From contig CAITSH010000416.1 of assembly GCA_903895005.1 (NCBI GenBank), positions 1 to 10,675 on the forward strand: 10,675 nucleotides of DNA, in the 5' to 3' direction. A program made the translations under genes and the position numbers. How positions within the stretch are numbered: the first letter of the stretch is position 1; each line of letters opens with the position of its first letter. This stretch comes from an uncultured Pseudomonadota bacterium. Its GTDB lineage: Bacteria > Pseudomonadota > Gammaproteobacteria > Burkholderiales > SG8-39. Below are positions 5,411 through 10,675 of this stretch, piece by piece. The notes under the pieces were generated by a model, which saw only the letters and a program-made list of their open reading frames with translations, did not search any database and had not been told where the DNA came from.

Positions 5411-8001
5411 CCGGCGCCGTCTGCGCGCCAAGCCTATACACCGTGCCCCCGGAAGCCACCGCCCTCATTGAGGGCCTGAGCGAAGAACAGGCGGCGCAAC
5501 GGCTCGCGCTTGACGGCCCGAACGAAATACGCGTGTCAAAACCGCGCGGCGCATTGCGCCTTGTCGGCCAGATTGTCGCCGAACCGATGTTCCTGCTGCT
5601 CGTTGCCTGCGGCATCGTGTACATGGTTCTCGGCAGCCGTCACGAAGCACTCATGTTGCTTGGCTTTGTCGTGTTCGTGATGGGTATCACCTTCATCCAG
5701 CAACGCCGCTCGGAGCGCTCGCTTGAAGCGCTGCGCGATCTGTCCAGTCCCCGCGCCCTCGTACTGCGCGAGGGCAAGGCCCGCCGCATCGCCGGACGCG
5801 AACTCGTTTGCGGCGACCTCGTGCTGCTCGCCGAAGGAGACCGCATTCCAGGCGACATGCACCTGCTCGAATCGTCCAACCTGTATGTCGACGAATCCCT
5901 GCTGACCGGCGAGTCCGTGCCGATCGCCAAGGCGTCCGCACCGATGACGAACCACACCGCCTCAACACCGGGCGATGCAAACCCCGCCCGCGTGTTTTCC
6001 GGTACGCTCGTCACCAGTGGCACCGCCCGCGCTTGCGTGCTGGCAACCGGCGCGGGCAGCGCGCTGGGCCGCATCGGCGATTCATTGCACGGGATCGGCG
6101 TCCAAACGACCCCGATCCAGCGCGAGACGCGACGCATCGTCAATCGCGTCGCACTCCTCGGCCTCGCCCTCGCCTGCGCACTCGCCCTCGCCTACGGCCT
6201 GGCGCGCGGCGACTGGTTGCAGGGAATGCTCGCCGGCCTGACCCTGGCAATGGCCGTGCTGCCGGAGGAATTGCCGGTGATCCTGACGCTGTTCCTGGGC
6301 CTTGGCGCATGGCGGCTTTCGCGCGAGAACGTGCTGGCCCGCAGCATTCCCGCTGTCGAGTTGCTGGGTGCCACGACGGTGTTGTGCGTGGACAAAACCG
6401 GGACGCTGACCGCAAATCGCATGGCGGTCCGGCGTATGTGGAACGACCGAGCTCAATACGACACCCTCAGCCCCGGCGGCGGCGCACCGGGCGAAGCCCT
6501 GCACGACGTGCTCGAATTTGCCGTACTGGCGAGCCATCGCCGCGCCTTTGACCCGATGGAGTCGGCGATCACCGACGCGGGCAATCGCATGCTCGCCGGC
6601 ACCGAACACCTGCACGCCGACTGGACCCTGATCGAGGACTACCCGCTCTCCGGGGAGATGCTGGCCATGTCGCGGGTATGGCAGTCGCCCGACCGGCACG
6701 AACGCATGATCGCGGCAAAGGGCGCGCCCGAGGCCATCGTCGCCCTTTGCCATCTTGAGGCCGGTCCGCACCAACGCATTGCCGCCGAAGTCGCGCGCAT
6801 GGCCGGTGAGGGTTTGCGCGTGCTGGGTGTCGCGCGCGCCACCTTTGTCGCGGGCGCGCTGCCGGACAATCAGCACGATTTCGACTTTGAATTTCTCGGC
6901 CTCATCGGACTGGAAGATCCGGTTCGCCCCGATGTGCCCCGGGCCATAGCAGAATGCCGGCGCGCGGGGATCCGGGTGGTGATGATGACAGGCGACCATC
7001 CGGCGACGGCGCTATCGGTCGCAAACGCGGTGGGGCTGCCCGCAGGAGAGTCGGTGATTTCCGGGAGCGAGCTTGACGGCATGAGCGAAGAAGCCCTGTC
7101 GGCGCGGCTTGCCGGCACCCATGTATTTTGCCGCGTACAACCGGAGCAAAAGCTTCGCCTTGTGCGGGCATTTCGTGCCCGCGGCGATATCGTCGCCATG
7201 ACCGGTGACGGCGTCAATGACGCGCCCGCGCTGAAAGCGGCGCACATCGGTGTGGCCATGGGGGCGCGCGGTTCCGATGTGGCGCGCGAGGCCGCCGCCC
7301 TGGTGCTGCTCAACGACGACTTCGCCTCGATTGTCACAGCGGTGCGCTACGGCCGCCGCGTGTTCGCCAACCTGCGCAAAGCAATCGTGTTCGTGGTCGC
7401 TGTGCATGTGCCCATTGTCGGGCTGTCCATCCTGCCGGTGCTGCTGGGCTGGCCGGCGATACTGATGCCGGTGCACATCCTTTTCCTGCAACTGATCATC
7501 GACCCCGCCTGCTCCATCGTGTTCGAAGCCGAGGCGCTGGAGGAAGGCGCCATGTCCGTGCCCCCGCGCCGGCAGGATGCCGGACTGTTCGACCTTGATG
7601 TCATCGCACGCGGCCTTTGGCAGGGGGCAGGCCTGCTGCTGATGCTGTTGGCGGTGTATGCGGGAGGGCGTTACCTCTCAGGCTCCGACAGCGTGGCGCG
7701 CGCACAGACATTTACCGTGCTCGTTCTGGCCAACCTCGGGCTTATCTACGCCAACCGCTCATGGAACACCGCATCGTGGCGCGGCAGCGGTTCGTCCAAT
7801 TCGCACTTCGGCTGGATCGCCGCCGCAACCCTGGTTCTTTTGACTTGCGTCCTGGGCATCCCGCAAATCAGCGGCCTGTTCTCATTTCAAAGGCCGGCGA
7901 TGGCCATGCTTGCGGCGTGCATCGGAATATCGGTTTTCGCATTGCTCTGGTTTGAGGCGGTGAAATGGGCGCTGGCGCGCAAATTGGGGACGGCAAACTG
8001 A
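5356..8001 (+). CDS. P-type cation-transporting ATPase, PEELP-type (P2-like)
   Basis: Inner-membrane ion pump of 881 residues from ATG 5356. That start overlaps the CDF gene by 55 bases and has no ribosome site; GTG 5443 (852 residues) lies 33 bases after the CDF stop and may be the true start, because family similarity begins at 'GLSEEQAAQRLALDGPNEI'. Motifs in order: actuator TGES (184-187), M4 PEELP (303-307), phosphorylated D346 in DKTGTLT, DPMES (399-403) and KGAPE (455-459) in the nucleotide domain, TGD (545-547), hinge TGDGVNDAP (616-624). The ten-helix plan, with four C-terminal helices after 'HILFLQLIIDPACSIVFEAE' (D716), excludes the heavy-metal P1B class, as does the lack of CPC and of an N-terminal metal domain. 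The nearest known class is P2 Ca/Mn pumps, but these carry PEGLP in M4 and acidic M5 residues; here M5 reads VFVVAVHVPI (H684). The ion is therefore unassigned. Clustered with the CDF transporter, so a divalent metal or calcium is plausible. Confidence 0.92.
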   Translation: MAASRPGPPGPYRRPAHLTGAVCAPSLYTVPPEATALIEGLSEEQAAQRLALDGPNEIRVSKPRGALRLVGQIVAEPMFLLLVACGIVYMVLGSRHEALMLLGFVVFVMGITFIQQRRSERSLEALRDLSSPRALVLREGKARRIAGRELVCGDLVLLAEGDRIPGDMHLLESSNLYVDESLLTGESVPIAKASAPMTNHTASTPGDANPARVFSGTLVTSGTARACVLATGAGSALGRIGDSLHGIGVQTTPIQRETRRIVNRVALLGLALACALALAYGLARGDWLQGMLAGLTLAMAVLPEELPVILTLFLGLGAWRLSRENVLARSIPAVELLGATTVLCVDKTGTLTANRMAVRRMWNDRAQYDTLSPGGGAPGEALHDVLEFAVLASHRRAFDPMESAITDAGNRMLAGTEHLHADWTLIEDYPLSGEMLAMSRVWQSPDRHERMIAAKGAPEAIVALCHLEAGPHQRIAAEVARMAGEGLRVLGVARATFVAGALPDNQHDFDFEFLGLIGLEDPVRPDVPRAIAECRRAGIRVVMMTGDHPATALSVANAVGLPAGESVISGSELDGMSEEALSARLAGTHVFCRVQPEQKLRLVRAFRARGDIVAMTGDGVNDAPALKAAHIGVAMGARGSDVAREAAALVLLNDDFASIVTAVRYGRRVFANLRKAIVFVVAVHVPIVGLSILPVLLGWPAILMPVHILFLQLIIDPACSIVFEAEALEEGAMSVPPRRQDAGLFDLDVIARGLWQGAGLLLMLLAVYAGGRYLSGSDSVARAQTFTVLVLANLGLIYANRSWNTASWRGSGSSNSHFGWIAAATLVLLTCVLGIPQISGLFSFQRPAMAMLAACIGISVFALLWFEAVKWALARKLGTAN

Positions 8002-8093
8002 TCTGCCGAGACCCATGCAATAAAAAAATTTGAATCAGATCCACGGGCTCCCCGGTTCGAGCGCATCACACCGAATCGAATCGATACGCCCGC

Positions 8094-8109
8094 CTGTGCC
8101 AGGGCACAG
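8094..8109. promoter_or_regulatory. 7-2-7 inverted repeat in the spacer before the b/c cytochrome pair
   Basis: CTGTGCC and GGCACAG are exact reverse complements around AG. It lies about 40 bases upstream of the FNR-type site, centred 55 bases from it, so it could bind a second regulator of the same promoter. Identity unknown; chance occurrence in GC-rich sequence is possible. Confidence 0.3.
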
Positions 8110-8149
8110 ATGCCCAGGGGGAAAATGTCCGGGCCCGCCTCGCCCCGAA

Positions 8150-8163
8150 TTGATACATATCAA
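8150..8163 (+). promoter_or_regulatory. Consensus FNR/Anr (CRP-FNR superfamily) binding site
   Basis: TTGAT-ACAT-ATCAA matches the FNR/Anr consensus TTGAT-N4-ATCAA at all ten fixed positions. Its centre (8156.5) lies 31 bases upstream of the centre of a -10-like TACAGT (8185-8190). With a start of transcription near 8198 the site is centred at about -41.5, the class II geometry of FNR-activated promoters. It precedes the b-type cytochrome and ten-haem cytochrome genes, which fits induction under low oxygen. It also argues that translation starts downstream of 8198. Confidence 0.8.
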
Positions 8164-8184
8164 ATGCGCCAGTCCGTCGCGGCA

Positions 8185-8190
8185 TACAGT
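8185..8190 (+). promoter_or_regulatory. Predicted -10 element of the FNR-dependent promoter
   Basis: TACAGT matches TATAAT at four of six positions and sits at the spacing expected for a class II FNR promoter; no -35 box is needed in that arrangement. Transcription would begin at about 8197-8198. Supported mainly by its distance from the FNR site. Confidence 0.5.
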
Positions 8191-8256
8191 CGGGATACCC
8201 GGCGGTTGCGTCCGCCACCTCTTATCGAACGCGCTTCGGGCGACCCGGCTGAACCT

Positions 8257-8970
8257 GTGACCGCATTACAACTTCTGGCTCTTATCAGCGCGGTGTTGCT
8301 CTCCCAGATGGTGGCGGGCATTGCGCTAGCCGTTCGCCGCGACACGCCCAAGGAGGACGGCATGGACGGCAAGCCCGTCAGCCCGCGCCCCGCCTGGGGC
8401 AGTCTGATCAGCCGGGAAGTACTGCCCTTTTACCTTTCCCTCGCGACGCTTGCGGTGAGCACCCTTGCCATCGACGCGCTGCTGCACCTGCTTGACGCCG
8501 TCTGGATCGGGCGCTATCTGGGCATTCCGGGCACCCTGCTCATTCTCGGTTCGTTCGGCTATTCACTGCGCAAGCGCAAGCTCATCAGCAAGGGCCAGCC
8601 GATGACACTGTTGCGCCTGCACGAGCGAATGGCCTGGACCGGATCGCTGCTGATCCTTGTGCACGCGGGCATTCACTTCAACGCAATACTCGGCTGGCTG
8701 GCGGTATGGGCGATGCTCATCAACGTGGGCAGCGGGCTCACCGAAAAATACCTGCTGCAACGTGCGCGAAAACGGCTTGAACAGACAAAGTCTCAATTGC
8801 GCGAGCAAGGGCTTTCCCCGGAAAAAATCGAAGAACACCTGTACTGGGACAGCATCACGGTCGATGTGGTCAAGCAATGGCGCGCGGTGCACTTCCCCAT
8901 CACCCTCGCCTTTGCCGTGCTGGCCCTCGGGCACATCATCGCGGTATTCCTGTTCTGGGCATGGAAATGA
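8257..8970 (+). CDS. Di-haem b-type membrane cytochrome, partner of the ten-haem cytochrome c
   Basis: From GTG 8257 this is a 237-residue inner-membrane protein with about six helices (5-27, 54-80, 85-104, 125-142, 144-161, 213-236). Two His pairs each spaced by 14 residues stand out: H122/H136 ('RLHERMAW...LVHAGIH') and H212/H226 ('AVHFPITLAF...GHIIAV'). Two parallel helices with such pairs are the bis-His di-haem pattern of cytochrome b subunits (as H83/H97 and H182/H196 in bc1), so two stacked b haems spanning the membrane are expected. A charged amphipathic segment (about 165-200, 'ARKRLEQTKSQLREQ') lies on the cytoplasmic side. Start choice is uncertain: ATG 8110 and 8125 lie before the predicted transcription start; GTG 8257 keeps a first hydrophobic helix ('LLALISAVLLSQMVAGIALAV'); ATG 8362 has a perfect AAGGAGG (8350-8356) and would drop that helix (202 residues). 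Its stop overlaps the next start (ATGA), so it should deliver electrons from quinol to that cytochrome, or the reverse. Confidence 0.78.
   Translation: MTALQLLALISAVLLSQMVAGIALAVRRDTPKEDGMDGKPVSPRPAWGSLISREVLPFYLSLATLAVSTLAIDALLHLLDAVWIGRYLGIPGTLLILGSFGYSLRKRKLISKGQPMTLLRLHERMAWTGSLLILVHAGIHFNAILGWLAVWAMLINVGSGLTEKYLLQRARKRLEQTKSQLREQGLSPEKIEEHLYWDSITVDVVKQWRAVHFPITLAFAVLALGHIIAVFLFWAWK
8350..8356 (+). promoter_or_regulatory. Perfect Shine-Dalgarno inside the b-type cytochrome frame
   Basis: AAGGAGG stands five bases before the in-frame ATG 8362. It is the best ribosome site in this gene and marks either the true start or an internal one that would give a shorter form lacking the first helix. 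Confidence 0.5.
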
Positions 8971-9839
8971 CGCGCCGCTGGATCCTGGGAATCATCGTTG
9001 CGAACCTGCTTGCGCTGGCGGCACTGTGCTTCGCCTATCCCCACCTGATGATCGCGCCGGGCGCGCTTCGGACCGGCCATGCCGCCCTTGAGACCGACTG
9101 TTTCGCCTGCCACGCCCCGATGCGTGGCACCACGGCAGACCGCTGCGTTGCATGCCACGCGATAAAAGACATCGGCTTGCGAACAACCAAGGGGATCCCC
9201 CTTTCCAAGCCGCACCTGAAAGCGGCCTTCCACCGCGACCTGATCGAGCAGGCGTGCGCATCCTGCCACAGCGACCACAACAAGCCGCTGCTGGCACAGC
9301 GCAGCCGCAAACCGTTCTCACACGCATTGCTGCGCGAAGCCACGCGCGAGGATTGTGTCGCCTGCCACGCACCGCCCGACACGGCGATACATCGCAACAT
9401 GAACCTGCCCTGCGCACAATGCCATCAGCCGGACAAGTGGAAACCCGCCAGCTTCAAACATGATCAACTCGGCGCGCTCGTTCTGGCCAAATGCGAAACC
9501 TGCCACTCTGCGCCAACCGACACGCTGCACCGGCCGATCACGGGCAATTGCGCGCAGTGCCACGCGCCGGCCGCCTGGAAACCGGCCAGCTTCGACCATG
9601 CGAAGTTTTTCGTTCTCGACCGCGACCATAATGTTGCCTGCGCAACCTGCCATACCAACAACGACTACAAGCGCTATACCTGCTACGGCTGCCACGAGCA
9701 CACGCCGGATCGAATCCGCGCAAAGCACCAGAAAGAGGGCATCCGCAATTTCACCAATTGTGTCGAATGCCACCGCAGCGCCGATGAAGATGAAGGGGAA
9801 AAGGGCCGCGAAGGCAAAGGCGGCGGCGAGCGGGACTGA
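8967..9839 (+). CDS. Membrane-anchored ten-haem c-type cytochrome (cytochrome c3-like repeats)
   Basis: A 290-residue periplasmic electron carrier. ATG 8967 overlaps the preceding stop (ATGA 8967-8970); ATG 8961, two codons earlier, is also possible. An N-terminal helix ([21 protein letters not shown], residues 3-23) has no clear cleavage site and may be an uncleaved anchor. Ten CxxCH haem sites follow at 45, 60, 97, 130, 149, 176, 195, 225, 239 and 265. At least thirteen further His are present (for example H119, H142, H165, H188, H211, H221, H254), enough for bis-His ligation of all haems. Two copies of 'WKPASF-K/D-H' (158-165 and 204-211) expose an internal repeat of the c3/multihaem type, and '[16 protein letters not shown]' is the usual last module. 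The tail (272-290) is Glu/Lys/Gly-rich and low in complexity. It probably receives electrons from the b-type cytochrome just upstream and passes them to an unknown periplasmic or outer-membrane partner. Under the same FNR-type promoter. Confidence 0.93.
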   Translation: MTRRWILGIIVANLLALAALCFAYPHLMIAPGALRTGHAALETDCFACHAPMRGTTADRCVACHAIKDIGLRTTKGIPLSKPHLKAAFHRDLIEQACASCHSDHNKPLLAQRSRKPFSHALLREATREDCVACHAPPDTAIHRNMNLPCAQCHQPDKWKPASFKHDQLGALVLAKCETCHSAPTDTLHRPITGNCAQCHAPAAWKPASFDHAKFFVLDRDHNVACATCHTNNDYKRYTCYGCHEHTPDRIRAKHQKEGIRNFTNCVECHRSADEDEGEKGREGKGGGERD

Positions 9840-9908
9840 AAACCGGTCCACAGTACCGCGCCATCGCGGCGGGGGAATCCACTCAAGGCGCTGCCAGGGC
9901 CCGTACCG

Positions 9909-9930
9909 TGCAACACCGGTGCAACACCGG
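9909..9930 (+). repeat. Perfect tandem 11-bp direct repeat upstream of the phosphodiesterase gene
   Basis: TGCAACACCGG occurs twice without a gap (9909-9919 and 9920-9930). Eleven bases is about one helical turn, the spacing at which OmpR/PhoB-type response regulators bind in tandem. It ends five bases before a -10-like TATCAT. The repeat unit does not resemble the Pho box (CTGTCAT). Confidence 0.6.
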
Positions 9931-9935
9931 AGGCT

Positions 9936-9941
9936 TATCAT
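9936..9941 (+). promoter_or_regulatory. Possible -10 element for the phosphodiesterase gene
   Basis: TATCAT matches TATAAT at five of six positions. No good -35 box exists 16-18 bases upstream; that place is occupied by the 11-bp direct repeats, as expected for an activator-dependent promoter. Transcription would begin about 40 bases before the start codon. Confidence 0.4.
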
Positions 9942-9987
9942 GTGCCGCTCCGGTATTTGGACCGGTTCCCCTGACAAGGAGGCGCCC

Positions 9988-10675
9988 ATGCCCCGCACCA
10001 ACGCCTATGCCGCCGCGGTACTGCTGTTCTCGATATGGAGCGCCGCTGCATCGGCGCAAAACCCGAAGACGATCTCCAATATCCAGGTCGGTCCTCGCCC
10101 TTACTTCCTCGTTGAGGACATGCGCGAGGGGCCGTTAAAAGCCAAACTGCAAAGCTGCGGCAACGGGCCGTTTCGCAAAACCACCTTCTCCATCGGCCAC
10201 CGCGGTGCGCCGCTGATGTTCCCGGAGCACACCAAGGAATCGTATGAGGCTGCGGCGCGCATGGGCGCCGGCGTGCTCGAATGCGACGTCACCTTTACCA
10301 GGGACAAGGAACTCGTTTGCCGCCACGCGCAAAACGACTTGCATACCACCACCAATATCCTCGCCACGCCGCTGGCCGCAAAGTGCACCAAGGGCTTTAC
10401 GCCTTATGACGCGGACAAGAACATTCCCGCCTCGGCAGAATGCCGCACGAGTGACATCACCCTTGCCGAATTCAAGACCCTGCGCGGCAAGATGGACGCC
10501 TTTGACCCGAAAGCCAAAACCGTGGCCGAGTACATGGCCGGCACCGCCAGCTGGCGCACCGACTTGTACAGCGGCGCCACCAGCGGCACCTTGCTTACGC
10601 ACCAGGAGAGCATCGCGCTCTTTCGGAAACTCGGCACAAAAATGACCCCCGAACTTAAATCGGCGAGCGTTGCCA
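9988..10675 (+). CDS. Secreted glycerophosphodiester phosphodiesterase (GDPD family; 3' end missing)
   Basis: Hydrolyses glycerophosphodiesters (deacylated phospholipids) to glycerol 3-phosphate and an alcohol, here probably in the periplasm. The start has AAGGAGG at 9976-9982. A signal peptide ([23 protein letters not shown], cleavage after ASA at about 23) follows. The catalytic set is visible: HRG (H71, R72), E98 and D100 in '[10 protein letters not shown]' as metal ligands, and H113 in '[11 protein letters not shown]'. The usual 'PENT' after HRG reads PEHT (79-82), as I recall for a subgroup of long secreted members. A Cys-bearing insert after the second catalytic His (C133, C152) also fits that longer subgroup. 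229 residues are seen and the C-terminus lies beyond the window. An 11-bp direct repeat upstream may be its regulatory site; phosphate control is known for many GDPD genes but is not shown here. Confidence 0.9.
   Translation, partial: MPRTNAYAAAVLLFSIWSAAASAQNPKTISNIQVGPRPYFLVEDMREGPLKAKLQSCGNGPFRKTTFSIGHRGAPLMFPEHTKESYEAAARMGAGVLECDVTFTRDKELVCRHAQNDLHTTTNILATPLAAKCTKGFTPYDADKNIPASAECRTSDITLAEFKTLRGKMDAFDPKAKTVAEYMAGTASWRTDLYSGATSGTLLTHQESIALFRKLGTKMTPELKSASVA

Noticed and set aside
6082..6999. 305-codon minus-strand open frame inside the P-type ATPase gene
   Set aside because: It runs antisense to well-conserved ATPase motifs and its product shows no domain; a GC-rich shadow frame.
8000..8041. 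GATCTG...CAGATC inverted repeat after the ATPase stop as a terminator
   Set aside because: The arms are only six bases with a 30-base AT-rich loop and no T-run follows.

Overview
The window reads as the chromosome of a GC-rich Gram-negative proteobacterium, most likely a betaproteobacterium. This is inferred from the signal peptides, the outer-membrane barrel ending in Phe, the b561-type cytochrome and a consensus FNR/Anr site; no marker gene fixes the taxon. I saw no tRNA, rRNA, CRISPR array, insertion sequence or phage gene.

Left part, minus strand (1-2219): a Tat-exported NMT1/SsuA-type ABC solute-binding protein, cut by the window edge, lies downstream of an MtaD/TrzN-like amidohydrolase. 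The pair suggests uptake and hydrolytic deamination or dechlorination of a small nitrogen heterocycle; the substrate cannot be read. A divergent spacer with a perfect 8-4-8 inverted repeat separates it from the plus-strand genes.

Middle, plus strand (2425-8001): an eight-strand-type outer-membrane barrel closed by a strong terminator, then a small secreted protein with two Cys-x(10-11)-Cys repeats, then a compact cluster of cytochrome b561, a cation diffusion facilitator (ATGA overlap with the cytochrome) and a P-type cation ATPase of the PEELP type. The last two look like a metal-ion efflux or homeostasis pair.

Right part, plus strand (8002-10675): an apparent FNR/Anr-controlled two-gene unit encodes a di-haem b-type membrane cytochrome, translationally coupled by ATGA to a membrane-anchored ten-haem c-type cytochrome. 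Its layout is what one would expect of a two-subunit quinol-to-periplasm electron conduit, and it is the most interesting part of the window. A secreted glycerophosphodiester phosphodiesterase, cut by the right edge, follows; an 11-bp tandem direct repeat lies upstream of its likely promoter.
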